Source: Myxococcales bacterium | GTDB taxonomy: Bacteria > Myxococcota_A > UBA9160 > JALSIO01 | Length of the DNA: 11,858 nt | NCBI GenBank assembly: GCA_026989995.1 | Contig: JALSIO010000678.1 | Coordinates: 1 to 11,858, forward strand | Direction: 5' to 3' | Part shown: positions 1-7,356 of the stretch, in pieces | How positions within the stretch are numbered: position 1 is the first letter of the stretch | How the letters are laid out: the number at the start of each line of letters is the position of its first letter | Notes under the pieces: model-generated | What the model saw: only the letters and a program-made list of their open reading frames with translations | Databases searched by the model: none | Told to the model about the DNA's origin: nothing | Made by a program: the position numbers and the translations under genes

Positions 1-92
1 CGCTCCTCCTGCTGCTCATGGCCGTCGCCTTCTGGAACGACCTCTCCCGCTACTGGTCCCGGCTGCTCGAGTTCGTGCGCTCGGGCCTCTGA
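1..92 (+). CDS. rseP: C-terminal end of a site-2 protease (RseP-like), partial
   Basis: Only the last 29 codons are present, read from position 3 to the TGA at 90-92. They encode a hydrophobic stretch (LLLLMAVAF) followed by WNDLSRYW and a short tail. A final membrane helix followed by an aromatic-Asn-Asp-x-x-Arg motif is typical of the C-terminus of RseP/RIP membrane zinc metalloproteases, which cut anti-sigma factors inside the inner membrane. No catalytic motif is in the window, so the call rests on this short tail and on the neighbour tsaB, which I know to follow rseP in Geobacter-like genomes. Any other polytopic membrane protein with a similar end remains possible. The tsaB start lies 13 nt downstream, so the two are probably co-transcribed. 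Confidence 0.6.
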   Translation, partial: LLLLLMAVAFWNDLSRYWSRLLEFVRSGL

Positions 93-105
93 GCGGGAGC
101 GCCCC

Positions 106-807
106 TTGAGCTCGGCCCGGCTGCTGCTCGCCCTCGATGCCTCCACCGACCGCCTCGGCGCCGCGGTGTTGCGCGGCCACGAGGTCCTCTCGGAGCAAGG
201 CCTCGAGGCGGCGGGTGGCCACGCCGAAGGGGTGCTTCCCGCCGTGGAAGAGGTGCTCGCGGCGGCGGCCGTGGGGCCCGCCGAGCTCGAGGCCTTCGCC
301 GTGACCGTCGGCCCGGGGTCGTTCACGGGGCTGCGGGTGGCGGTGGCCACGATCAAGGGGCTCGCGCTGCCGCGCGGCGAGCCGGTGGCCGCGGTGTCCA
401 CCCTCCGTGCCCTCGAGGCGACGGCCCGCGAGACCCTCCCGCCGGAGCTCGCCCTGCGCCCGGTGGCGGCGGTCCTCGATGCGCGGCGCGGCGAGCTGTA
501 CGCGGGCGTCTTCGGCCCGGCGGGCGAGGAGCTCCTGCCGGAGGACCTCTACCGGCCCGGCGAGCTCGCGGCCCGGCTGCCGCCGGGCACCCTGGTGGCT
601 GGAGTCGGCGCGGAGACGGTGGCGGCGCTTCCGGGTGGGGCGCTGGTGGTCCCGAGGCCGGTGGCCGCGCCCTCCGCCGGGGTCGTGGGGCGCCTCGGGC
701 AGGCGCTGCTCGACGCGGGCCGTGGGGTCGCCGCGCGGTCGCTCGTGCCCCGCTACCTGCGGCGGGCCGAGGCCGAGGTGCGCCGCACCGGACGGGCGAG
801 CGAGTGA
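106..807 (+). CDS. tsaB: tRNA t6A37 threonylcarbamoyltransferase complex subunit TsaB
   Basis: TsaB is the dimerisation partner and activator of TsaD. With TsaE it transfers the threonylcarbamoyl group from TsaC-made threonylcarbamoyl-AMP to A37 of ANN-decoding tRNAs in the cytoplasm. The 233-residue product has the usual family length. It opens with LLLALDAST (residues 6-14), the first strand of the ASKHA fold. It carries the TsaB hallmark GPGSFTGLR at residues 69-77, followed by a helix with KGLAL. It also has DARRGELYAGVF at 125-136 and the C-terminal PRYLRRAEAE. The TTG start at 106 is preferred because GGGAG (95-99) lies 6 nt upstream and the N-terminus matches the family. TsaB lacks the TsaD metal-binding histidines, as expected. 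It follows the rseP-like gene closely and is separated from ilvC by a promoter-bearing gap. Confidence 0.93.
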   Translation: MSSARLLLALDASTDRLGAAVLRGHEVLSEQGLEAAGGHAEGVLPAVEEVLAAAAVGPAELEAFAVTVGPGSFTGLRVAVATIKGLALPRGEPVAAVSTLRALEATARETLPPELALRPVAAVLDARRGELYAGVFGPAGEELLPEDLYRPGELAARLPPGTLVAGVGAETVAALPGGALVVPRPVAAPSAGVVGRLGQALLDAGRGVAARSLVPRYLRRAEAEVRRTGRASE

Positions 808-816
808 GGCACCGCT

Positions 817-845
817 TTGACGGGGGCGAAAACCTCGCCTAATCT
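817..845 (+). promoter_or_regulatory. Sigma70-type promoter for the ilvC operon
   Basis: TTGACG (817-822) and TAATCT (840-845) are separated by exactly 17 nt. They match the sigma70 consensus at 5/6 and 4/6 positions in an otherwise very GC-rich region. Transcription would start near 852, leaving a leader of about 147 nt before ilvC. The spacer holds a small dyad (GGCGA 825-829, TCGCC 835-839). The site begins 9 nt after the tsaB stop, so it would drive ilvC and the five genes behind it. Confidence 0.7.
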
Positions 846-847
846 CG

Positions 848-876
848 CGGGGTTAGCCGCTTCGCGCGGAACCCCG
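848..876 (+). other. Strong stem-loop at the start of the ilvC leader
   Basis: CGGGGTT (848-854) pairs with AACCCCG (870-876). After an unpaired AG (855-856), CCGC (857-860) pairs with GCGG (866-869) around a TTCGC loop, giving 11 pairs in all. There is no T tract behind it, so it is not a standard intrinsic terminator. It overlaps the predicted start of transcription from the promoter at 817-845. It may be an operator-like dyad, an mRNA-stabilising 5' structure, or the 3' end structure of tsaB mRNA. Confidence 0.5.
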
Positions 877-934
877 GCCCCGCACCCCGACCCCGCCACC
901 CGGACGGCGCGCGGATCGGGGTCGCCGGAGCCGC

Positions 935-949
935 GATTCCGGCCGAATC
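935..949. repeat. Short inverted repeat in the ilvC leader
   Basis: GATTC (935-939) and GAATC (945-949) form a perfect dyad around the spacer CGGCC. It sits about 50 nt before the ilvC start. An overlapping hairpin pairs GCCGGA (924-929) with TCCGGC (938-943), so the two could form alternative leader structures. A role in control is inference only; such short dyads arise easily in GC-rich DNA. Confidence 0.3.
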
Positions 950-998
950 CGCCAACCCGGAGCGCGAGCCGCCCGAGCTCGCAGGAGAGCCAGCCCAC

Positions 999-2021
999 AT
1001 GGCACTGCGGATCTTCTACGACAAGGATGCCGATCTCGGACGCCTCGAGGGCAGGACCGTGGCCATCCTGGGCTACGGAAGCCAGGGCCACGCCCACGCC
1101 CTCAACCTGAAGGCGTCGGGGGTGGATGTCGTGGTCGGGCTTCGCAAGGACTCGTCCTCCCGGCCGAAGGCCGAGGCCGCGGGCCTGCGGGTGCTCACGC
1201 CCGCGGAGGCCGCCCGCGCCGGGCGGATCGTGATGCTGACCCTTCCCGACGAGGTGGCGGCCCGGGTCTACCGGGAGGAGGTCGAGCCGAACCTCGCCGA
1301 GGGTGACTACCTCGCCGTGGCCCACGGCTTCAACATCCACTACGAGCAGATCGTGCCGCCTCCGGGCGTGAACGTCTTCATGGTGGCGCCCAAGGGGCCG
1401 GGGCATACGGTGCGCCAGAACTACGAGCAGGGGCGGGGCGTGCCGGCCCTCGTCGCCGTCGGGGCGGATCCGTCGGGGGACACCCTCGAGATCGCCCTCG
1501 CCTACGCCAAGGGCCTCGGCGCCGGCCGGGCCGGGATCCTCGAGACCACCTTCCGGGAGGAGACCGAAACCGACCTCTTCGGCGAGCAGGCGGTTCTCTG
1601 CGGCGGGCTCACGGCGCTGATGACCGCGGGCTACGAGACGCTGGTGGAGGCCGGATATGCGCCGGAAATGGCCTACTTCGAGACCATCCACGAGGTGAAG
1701 CTGATCGTCGACCTGATCTACGAGGGCGGTATCGCCAACATGCGCTACTCGGTCTCGAATACGGCCGAGTACGGCGACCTCACCCGGGGGCCGAGGGTGA
1801 TCGACCAGGGGGTCCGCAAGCGGATGCGCGAGATCCTCGGCGAGATCCAGCGAGGAGAGTTCCCGAGGGAGTTCATCCTCGAGAACCAGGCCGGCAACGC
1901 CTCGTTCAACGCCATGCGGCGCCGCGCCGCCGAGCACCCCATGGAGGAGGTGGGGGCGCGGCTGCGCGCGTTGATGCCCTGGCTGGCGGAGAACCGGCTG
2001 GTGGATCGCAGCCGGAACTGA
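999..2021 (+). CDS. ilvC: Ketol-acid reductoisomerase (class I)
   Basis: IlvC performs the Mg-dependent alkyl migration and NAD(P)H reduction of 2-acetolactate or 2-aceto-2-hydroxybutyrate, the second common step of valine, leucine and isoleucine synthesis. The 340-residue length fits class I. The Rossmann motif GYGSQGHAH spans 25-33. The cofactor-specificity loop after strand 2 reads [11 protein letters not shown] (47-57). Arg49, Ser52 and Ser54, positions that usually bind the 2'-phosphate, are kept, which suggests NADPH; the common Trp after Ser54 is Arg55. AHGFNIH (108-114) and PKGPGH (131-136) line the active site. The metal ligands are Asp192 and Glu196 in TDLFGEQ and Glu228 and Glu232 in FETIHE. 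The ATG at 999 has AGGAG (983-987) 11 nt upstream. Acetolactate synthase genes, often just upstream, are not here. This is the first gene of the operon driven from 817-845. Confidence 0.97.
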   Translation: MALRIFYDKDADLGRLEGRTVAILGYGSQGHAHALNLKASGVDVVVGLRKDSSSRPKAEAAGLRVLTPAEAARAGRIVMLTLPDEVAARVYREEVEPNLAEGDYLAVAHGFNIHYEQIVPPPGVNVFMVAPKGPGHTVRQNYEQGRGVPALVAVGADPSGDTLEIALAYAKGLGAGRAGILETTFREETETDLFGEQAVLCGGLTALMTAGYETLVEAGYAPEMAYFETIHEVKLIVDLIYEGGIANMRYSVSNTAEYGDLTRGPRVIDQGVRKRMREILGEIQRGEFPREFILENQAGNASFNAMRRRAAEHPMEEVGARLRALMPWLAENRLVDRSRN

Positions 2022-2034
2022 GGGGCGGGCAGGG

Positions 2035-2880
2035 GTGGCCGTGCACACCGAGGGCGGAGCGGGGGCCGGTGCCGGCCGCCCGCCGGCGCGGCGCCGCCGA
2101 CGGCGGCGGCGACCGGGCGAGCCCCGCCGCGGCCTCTACCTCCTGCCCCATCTGTTCACCACCGGGAATCTCTTCTTCGGCTTCTACTCGGTGGTGCAGA
2201 GTGCCGCCGGGGCCTACGACCGCGCGGCCTGGTGGATCGTCCTGGCCGGCCTCTGCGATGCCCTCGACGGCCGCGCTGCCCGGCTCGCGCGCACCAGCAG
2301 CCGCTTCGGCGCCGAGTACGATTCGATCGCGGACACGGTGTCCTTCGGGGTCGCGCCCGCGATGCTCGCCTACCACGCCGGGAATCTGGCCGGCCTCGGG
2401 AGGGTGGGCTTCGTGGTGGCCTTCCTGTTCACGGCCTGCGCCGGCCTCCGGCTGGCCCGCTTCAACGTGGCACCGGGGCGGTACCGGGGCCGTTTCGAGG
2501 GGCTTCCGAGCCCGGCCGCCGCCGGCATGATCGCCGCCACCGAGCTCTTCGTGACGCTTCTGCGCGAGGCCCGGGTCCCTGTGGTGGCCCCCGAATGGCT
2601 GGTCGCCGCGGGTGTGGCGGCGCTCGCCCTGCTCATGGTCAGCTCGGTGCCCTACCGCTCCTTCAAGGAGGTGGACCTGCGCCATTCCTATGGCACCCTG
2701 GTGCTGGTCGTGCTGGCCCTCGCCGTGGTGGTGGCGCAGCCCCGGATCGCGCTGTTCGCCATCGGGCTGCTCTACGTCCCCTCCGGACCGCTGGAACTGG
2801 TCCTTCGGAAGCTCGGCCGGGGGGCGCCGCTCGAGGCCGCGGCGCCCGGCGAGGCGGCGCCCCCCGAACGACCTGCCTGA
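2035..2880 (+). CDS. pssA: CDP-diacylglycerol--serine O-phosphatidyltransferase
   Basis: This type II phosphatidylserine synthase is an integral membrane CDP-alcohol phosphatidyltransferase that swaps CMP of CDP-diacylglycerol for serine. The full family motif is present: Asp75, Asp78-Gly79, Ala82-Arg83, Gly92, Asp96 and Asp100 with the exact spacing D-x2-DG-x2-AR-x8-G-x3-D-x3-[18 protein letters not shown] (34-50) starts the first membrane helix. Further hydrophobic segments lie near 62-75, 102-120, 124-140, 185-205 and 219-249. The N-terminus carries eight consecutive arginines (19-26), an extreme case of the positive-inside rule. The GTG at 2035 has AGGGG (2021-2025) 9 nt upstream, overlapping the ilvC stop; a second GTG at 2041 is possible. 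PssA sits 13 nt after ilvC. The decarboxylase gene psd, expected between them in related genomes, is absent. Confidence 0.95.
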   Translation: MAVHTEGGAGAGAGRPPARRRRRRRRPGEPRRGLYLLPHLFTTGNLFFGFYSVVQSAAGAYDRAAWWIVLAGLCDALDGRAARLARTSSRFGAEYDSIADTVSFGVAPAMLAYHAGNLAGLGRVGFVVAFLFTACAGLRLARFNVAPGRYRGRFEGLPSPAAAGMIAATELFVTLLREARVPVVAPEWLVAAGVAALALLMVSSVPYRSFKEVDLRHSYGTLVLVVLALAVVVAQPRIALFAIGLLYVPSGPLELVLRKLGRGAPLEAAAPGEAAPPERPA

Positions 2881-2899
2881 TCCCATCCAGGCGGCACCG

Positions 2900-2915
2900 G
2901 CCGGCCGAGGCCGGC
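2900..2915 (+). other. GC-rich hairpin in the pssA-leuA gap
   Basis: GCCGGCC (2900-2906) and GGCCGGC (2909-2915) are perfect inverted repeats, forming a six-pair stem with a CGAG loop. This is the only sizeable gap (52 nt) inside the six-gene run. The structure lies 17 nt before the leuA start with no T tract, so it is more likely an mRNA processing or translation element than a terminator. Function is inferred. Confidence 0.35.
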
Positions 2916-2932
2916 GGCCGCGCGAGGTAGCG

Positions 2933-4486
2933 ATGTCGACCGAGACCGATCGGGTCCTGATCTTCGACACCACCCTGCGCGACGGCGAGCAGTCGCCCGG
3001 GTGCAGCATGAACCTCCCCGAGAAGCTCGCCCTCGCCCGCCAGCTCGAAAGGCTCGGGGTGGACGTGATCGAGGCCGGCTTCCCCATCGCGAGCGAAGGG
3101 GACTACGAATCCGTGCGGGCCGTGGCGCGGGAGCTACGGGAGCCCATCGTCTGCGGCCTCTCCCGCACGGCTCCGGAAGACGTCGAGCGCGCCGCCCGGG
3201 CGCTCGAAGCGGCGCGTCGGCCCCGCATCCACGTCTTCATCGCCACCAGCGACATCCACCTCGCCCACAAGCTTCGCATGGGTCGGGAACAGGTCCTCGA
3301 AGAGGTCGACCGCGCCGTCCGCCAGGCACGGAGCTACTGCGACGACGTGGAGTTCTCGGCGGAGGACGCCACCCGCTCGGACCGGGACTACCTCGTCGAG
3401 GTCTTCCGCACGGCTGCGGAGGCCGGTGCCCGGACCCTCAACGTTCCCGACACCGTCGGCTACACCACCCCCGGCGAGTACGCGGCACTGATCCGGTACA
3501 TCCGCGAGCGGATCCCCGGTTCCGAGAACCTCGTCTTCTCGGTGCACTGCCACGACGACCTCGGCCTCTCGGTGGCCAACAGTCTCGCAGCGGTGCTCGC
3601 CGGCGCCCGCCAGGTGGAGTGCACGGTGAACGGGATCGGCGAGCGCGCCGGGAACACCTCGCTCGAGGAGGTGGTGATGGCGATCAAGACGCGCCGGGAC
3701 GTCTTCGCCGGCGTCGACACGGGCATCGTCACCACGGAGATCTACCCCTCGAGCCGTCTGCTCTCGACGACCATCGGTGTGCCGGTGCAGCCGAACAAGG
3801 CCATCGTGGGTGACAACGCCTTCGCCCACGAAGCCGGCATCCACCAGGACGGCGTGCTGAAGGCGCCCATCACCTACGAGATCATGACGCCCGAGTCCAT
3901 CGGGCGGAGCTCGAGCACCCTGGTGCTCGGCAAGCACTCCGGCCGGCACGCCTTCCGCGAACGGCTGCGGGAGCTCGGCTACAGCCTCGACGAGGCCGAC
4001 TTCCAGAAGGCCTTCCGCCGCTTCAAGGCGCTCGCGGACAAGAAGAAGACCATCTACAACGAAGACCTCGAGGCCCTGGTGGCCGATACCGTGAGCGAGC
4101 GGGACCAGCGGTACCGCCTGGGCGAGGTGGCCGTGGTCAGTGGCACCTTCCAGACGCCCACCGCCACGGTCGAAATCGAGGTGGACGGCGAGCGGCGCAA
4201 GCGGAGCGCCATGGGCGACGGTCCCGTGGACGCCGTCTTCCGGTGCATCGCCGAGCTCACGGAGACCAAGAGCGAGCTGGTGCGCTACCAGGTCAATGCC
4301 ATCACCGAGGGGATGGACGCGCAGGGCGAGGTCTCGGTGACCCTCGCCGAGGATGGCCGGCGGGTGATCGGCCACGGCGCCCACACCGACATCATCGTGG
4401 CCAGCGCCAAGGCCTACGTCCACGCGCTGAACAAGCTGCACTGGCACAAGCAGCGGCGCGATGCCGAGGCGCCGAGGGGGATCTAG
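2933..4486 (+). CDS. leuA: 2-isopropylmalate synthase
   Basis: LeuA condenses acetyl-CoA with 2-oxoisovalerate to 2-isopropylmalate, the committed and leucine-inhibited step of leucine synthesis. The 517-residue product has full family length. The catalytic TIM barrel starts with [13 protein letters not shown] (11-23), including Arg16 and metal ligand Asp17. [12 protein letters not shown] lies at 139-150. The metal-binding [15 protein letters not shown] (203-217) holds His205 and His207, and [14 protein letters not shown] (233-246) includes Asn241. [15 protein letters not shown] (296-310) belongs to the linker subdomain. The C-terminal leucine-sensing domain runs from about 390 and contains GDGPVDAVF (428-436), so feedback inhibition is expected. 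The ATG at 2933 is chosen because the reading frame stays open far upstream only through pssA, and GAGG (2924-2927) lies 5 nt before it. The leuB start follows 2 nt after the stop, suggesting coupled translation. Confidence 0.97.
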   Translation: MSTETDRVLIFDTTLRDGEQSPGCSMNLPEKLALARQLERLGVDVIEAGFPIASEGDYESVRAVARELREPIVCGLSRTAPEDVERAARALEAARRPRIHVFIATSDIHLAHKLRMGREQVLEEVDRAVRQARSYCDDVEFSAEDATRSDRDYLVEVFRTAAEAGARTLNVPDTVGYTTPGEYAALIRYIRERIPGSENLVFSVHCHDDLGLSVANSLAAVLAGARQVECTVNGIGERAGNTSLEEVVMAIKTRRDVFAGVDTGIVTTEIYPSSRLLSTTIGVPVQPNKAIVGDNAFAHEAGIHQDGVLKAPITYEIMTPESIGRSSSTLVLGKHSGRHAFRERLRELGYSLDEADFQKAFRRFKALADKKKTIYNEDLEALVADTVSERDQRYRLGEVAVVSGTFQTPTATVEIEVDGERRKRSAMGDGPVDAVFRCIAELTETKSELVRYQVNAITEGMDAQGEVSVTLAEDGRRVIGHGAHTDIIVASAKAYVHALNKLHWHKQRRDAEAPRGI

Positions 4487-4488
4487 GG

Positions 4489-5568
4489 GTGCACCGCATC
4501 CTGCTCCTGCCCGGCGACGGCATCGGGCCGGAGGTCGTGGCCGAGGCCCGCCGCGTGCTGGGACGCGCGGGCGAGCGCTTCGGGCTCGACCTCACCTTCG
4601 AAGAGGGGCTGATCGGGGGCGCGGCCCTCGACGCGACCGGCAGCCCCCTGCCCGAGGAGACCCTCGAGCGGGCGCGGTCGTGCCGCGCGGTGCTTCTCGG
4701 GGCCGTGGGCGGGCCGAAGTGGGACGCGCTTCCCGTGGATGTCCGGCCCGAGAAGGGGCTTCTGCGCATCCGCAAGGAGCTCGGCCTGTTCGCCAACCTC
4801 CGGCCGGCGACGGTCTTCCCCGCCCTCGTGGGTGCCTCCACCCTCCGCCCGGAGGTGGTGCGGGGCATCGACCTCCTCGTGGTCCGCGAGCTCACGGGCG
4901 GCATCTACTTCGGCGAGCCCCGGGGCCGCGAGCAGCGGGACGGCCGGCGTCGGGCCTTCAACGCCATGGTCTACGACGAGGAGGAGATCGCCCGCATCGC
5001 CCGGGTCGCCTTCCGGGCGGCGGCGGGCCGGCGCGGCCACCTGACCCACGTCCACAAGGCCAACGTCCTCGAGGTGAGCCAGCTCTGGGTCGAGGTGGTC
5101 TCGGAGGTGGCCCGGGAGTTTCCGGAAGTGGAGCTCGCCCACCAGCTCGTCGACTCCTGCGCCATGCTGCTCGTCCGGGAGCCCCGCCGTTTCGACGTGC
5201 TGCTCACCGGCAACCTCTTCGGGGACATCCTCTCCGACGAGGCCGCGATGATCACCGGCTCGCTCGGCATGCTGCCCTCGGCCAGCCTCGGCGAGAGCGG
5301 CGTCGGGCTCTTCGAGCCGGTCCACGGCTCGGCTCCCGACCTCGCCGGGCGCGACGAGGCGAATCCGCTGGCGACCATCCTCTCCGGAGCCATGCTCCTC
5401 GAGCACTCGCTCGGCGCCCCCGAGGCGGCCGGTGCGGTGCGGCAGGCGGTGGCGCGGGTGCTCGAGGCGGGGGCGCGCACCCGCGACCTGCTGCTGCCCG
5501 GTGAGGAGCGCCCGGTCCTCGGCTGCCGGGCCATGGGCGAGCAGGTCCTCCGGGAGCTCCCGGCGTGA
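4489..5568 (+). CDS. leuB: 3-isopropylmalate dehydrogenase
   Basis: LeuB oxidises and decarboxylates 3-isopropylmalate with NAD+, the third step of the leucine branch. The 359-residue length is typical. [13 protein letters not shown] (5-17) is the family N-terminus. Substrate-binding arginines lie in [17 protein letters not shown] (91-107) and at Arg133. Catalytic Tyr140 is in [13 protein letters not shown] and Lys190 in [14 protein letters not shown] (187-200). Metal-binding aspartates are Asp222, Asp246 and Asp250 ([10 protein letters not shown]). [12 protein letters not shown] (276-287) belongs to the NAD-binding region. The usual Asp before the catalytic Lys is His189, which also occurs in some homologues. 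The GTG at 4489 is preferred: it gives the canonical N-terminus, and GAGGGGG (4474-4480) precedes it by 8 nt. The isomerase genes leuC and leuD, often between leuA and leuB, are missing here and must be elsewhere if the pathway is complete. Confidence 0.96.
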   Translation: MHRILLLPGDGIGPEVVAEARRVLGRAGERFGLDLTFEEGLIGGAALDATGSPLPEETLERARSCRAVLLGAVGGPKWDALPVDVRPEKGLLRIRKELGLFANLRPATVFPALVGASTLRPEVVRGIDLLVVRELTGGIYFGEPRGREQRDGRRRAFNAMVYDEEEIARIARVAFRAAAGRRGHLTHVHKANVLEVSQLWVEVVSEVAREFPEVELAHQLVDSCAMLLVREPRRFDVLLTGNLFGDILSDEAAMITGSLGMLPSASLGESGVGLFEPVHGSAPDLAGRDEANPLATILSGAMLLEHSLGAPEAAGAVRQAVARVLEAGARTRDLLLPGEERPVLGCRAMGEQVLRELPA

Positions 5569-5578
5569 GGGCGGCCCG

Positions 5579-6571
5579 GTGAGCCGGCCGGGCGGCGGGC
5601 CGGTGGTGGCGCTGGTCGGGGCCACCGGGGTGCTCGGCCGGGAGATGCTCGAGGTCCTCGGCGCGCGGATGCCCGGAATCGCCGAGCTCCGGTGCCGTGC
5701 CGGGGAGCGCTCGCTCGGAGCGGAGGTGGAATTCCGCGGCGATCCGGTGTCGGTGGACGAGGGGATTCCCGGCCCGGCGGATCTCCGCGGCGTGGATCTC
5801 GCCATCCTGTGCGCGCCGCCGGAGGTGTCGCGGGAGGCGGCACGGGCTGCGCTGCACGCCCGGGTGCCCTGCATCGACTGCTCGGGAGCCCTGGCCGGGG
5901 AGGGTGACGTCCCCCTGCTCGGACCCGGGATCCTCGCTGGCGGCAAGGTCCCGCCGGGACCCGCGCTCGCCGTGCCGCCGGGACCGGTGCTCGCCCTCGC
6001 CACCGCCGCCCTTCCGCTGCGGGAGGCCGCGGGCCTCGAGGGGCTGGCCGCCGCGGTGCTGGAGCCGGCCTCGGCCGCGGGGAGGGAGGCCGTCGACCGG
6101 CTCTCGATCGAGAGCATTGCGCTCTTCAACCAGGCCGAGCTCGAGGAGGGGCCCGTCCCGGAGGCCGCGGCGGTGGCCTTCGACTGCGCACCGCTCGGGG
6201 ACGAGCGGGCCGAAGCGGCAGCGGGCCGGCTCCTCGCCCGGGCACTCGGCGACGAGGTTCCGAGCCACATCGAGCGCATCCGGGTGCCCACCTTCCACGG
6301 GACGGGCGCCGTGGTCTCCGTCTCCACCGGGCGCTCCCTCGACCCGGAGGCCGCCGCGGGCGTGCTCGCCGCCGCACCCGGGCTCGAGGTGATCGCCGGA
6401 GCGGCGCCCGGCACACGGGGCATCGCGGGCTCGGAGCGGGTGCGGGTGGCGCGGATCCGGGCGGACGCCAGCCGGCCCCGGGGCCTCGCCTTCTGGCTGG
6501 TCGCCGACGCCCTCCGCCTCGCCGCCGTCTTCGCGGCGCGGGCGGCCGAGGCCCGGCTCGCGGGCGACTAG
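5579..6571 (+). CDS. usg: Usg-like aspartate-semialdehyde dehydrogenase paralogue lacking the catalytic Cys
   Basis: The 330-residue protein has the aspartate-semialdehyde dehydrogenase fold: the NADP-binding GATGVLG at 14-20, CIDCSGAL at 98-105, [15 protein letters not shown] at 161-175, and a C-terminal helix with [19 protein letters not shown] (305-323). In active enzymes the NPNC(S/T)T segment supplies the nucleophilic Cys. The aligned segment here is AVPPGPVL, with Gly135 at the Cys position. The catalytic His of RVPxxxGHSE is also lost: [11 protein letters not shown] has Thr242. E. coli Usg shows the same Cys loss (VPDSLTSQL) and a similar end, and lies next to truA as here. The protein is therefore probably not a working Asd; its role is unknown. 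The GTG at 5579 has GAGGG (5567-5571) 7 nt before it. It follows leuB by 10 nt and precedes truA by 5 nt, at the position where related genomes keep asd. Confidence 0.82.
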   Translation: MSRPGGGPVVALVGATGVLGREMLEVLGARMPGIAELRCRAGERSLGAEVEFRGDPVSVDEGIPGPADLRGVDLAILCAPPEVSREAARAALHARVPCIDCSGALAGEGDVPLLGPGILAGGKVPPGPALAVPPGPVLALATAALPLREAAGLEGLAAAVLEPASAAGREAVDRLSIESIALFNQAELEEGPVPEAAAVAFDCAPLGDERAEAAAGRLLARALGDEVPSHIERIRVPTFHGTGAVVSVSTGRSLDPEAAAGVLAAAPGLEVIAGAAPGTRGIAGSERVRVARIRADASRPRGLAFWLVADALRLAAVFAARAAEARLAGD

Positions 6572-6576
6572 GGCCG

Positions 6577-7356
6577 GTGCCGGTCTACCGGCTCGTGCTC
6601 GAGTACGACGGAACCTTCTTCGCCGGCTGGCAGATCCAGCCGGACGGCCGCCGGACGGTGCAGGGCGAGCTCGCGCGCGCCCTCGAGCGGCTCACCGGGG
6701 CGCGCGCGGTTCCGGTGGCGGCGGGCCGGACGGATGCCGGCGTCCACGCCGAGGGGCAGGTGGCGAGCGTGCGGCTCGAGACCCGCCTTTCGGAGGCGGT
6801 GCTGCTCCGCGCCCTCGACGCCCTCCTCCCGCCCGACCTCGCAGTGCGCGAGCTCGCGCGGGCGCCGGACGACTTCCACGCCCTCCGGGATGCGCGGGCC
6901 AAGCTCTACCGCTACGCGATCTGGAACGGGCCCACCCGGTCGCCCCTGCGGGCGGGCCGGAGTCTGCGCGTGGCCGGTCACCTCGACCCGGCCGCCATGG
7001 CCCGCGCCGCCCGGCACCTCGAGGGCACCCACGACTTCGCCTCCTTCTGCGCGGCCGGCTCCGGGGCCCGCACCACGGTGCGCACCCTGCGGCGCGTCGC
7101 CGTGGAGCGCGGCGTGCCTGGCGAGATCGCGGTGGCGGTCCTCGGCGAGGGCTTCCTCCGCCACATGGTTCGGATCGCGGTCGGAACCCTCCTCGAAGTG
7201 GGCCGCGGGCGGCGGGATCCGGAGGAGCTGCCCGCGGTGCTCGCGGCACGGGACCGCCGTGCCGCGGGGCCGACCGCGCCCGCCCACGGCCTCACGCTGG
7301 TACGGGTCGACTACGGCGCCGCGGCGGGCGCCGGCACCGGGGAGGGCTCTGGTTGA
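6577..7356 (+). CDS. truA: tRNA pseudouridine(38-40) synthase TruA
   Basis: TruA isomerises uridines 38-40 in the anticodon arm of many tRNAs. The 259-residue length is normal. [17 protein letters not shown] (6-22) is the family start. The catalytic Asp53 lies in [14 protein letters not shown] (49-62). [16 protein letters not shown] (100-115) and GTHDFASFC (154-162) follow, then the conserved [17 protein letters not shown] and the final [13 protein letters not shown]. The last 14 residues (Gly/Ala/Thr/Ser) lie beyond the conserved core and are encoded opposite the 3' end of the hydrolase gene. The GTG at 6577 lies 5 nt after the preceding stop with only a weak AGGG nearby, so translation is probably coupled to the upstream gene. 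It is the last + strand gene of the ilvC run; I see no T-rich terminator after it. Confidence 0.96.
   Translation: MPVYRLVLEYDGTFFAGWQIQPDGRRTVQGELARALERLTGARAVPVAAGRTDAGVHAEGQVASVRLETRLSEAVLLRALDALLPPDLAVRELARAPDDFHALRDARAKLYRYAIWNGPTRSPLRAGRSLRVAGHLDPAAMARAARHLEGTHDFASFCAAGSGARTTVRTLRRVAVERGVPGEIAVAVLGEGFLRHMVRIAVGTLLEVGRGRRDPEELPAVLAARDRRAAGPTAPAHGLTLVRVDYGAAAGAGTGEGSG

Noticed and set aside
848..876. Intrinsic terminator for tsaB
   Set aside because: The hairpin is strong but no T tract follows, and it sits on the predicted start of the ilvC transcript, so a 5' structure or dyad is at least as likely.
817..1110. Short frame starting in the ilvC promoter, considered as a leader peptide
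   Set aside because: It runs into ilvC out of frame, is Pro/Ser/Arg-rich and lacks a cluster of Leu, Ile or Val codons as in classical attenuation.
4483..6423. 646-codon open frame on the - strand opposite leuB and the usg-like gene
   Set aside because: The protein is low-complexity Arg/Pro/Gly/Ser with no recognisable motif. Long antisense frames are expected in DNA this GC-rich, and leuB on + is certain.
5579..6571. Annotation as a working aspartate-semialdehyde dehydrogenase (asd)
   Set aside because: Gly135 replaces the catalytic Cys and Thr242 the catalytic His in motif alignments; the Usg-like call fits better.
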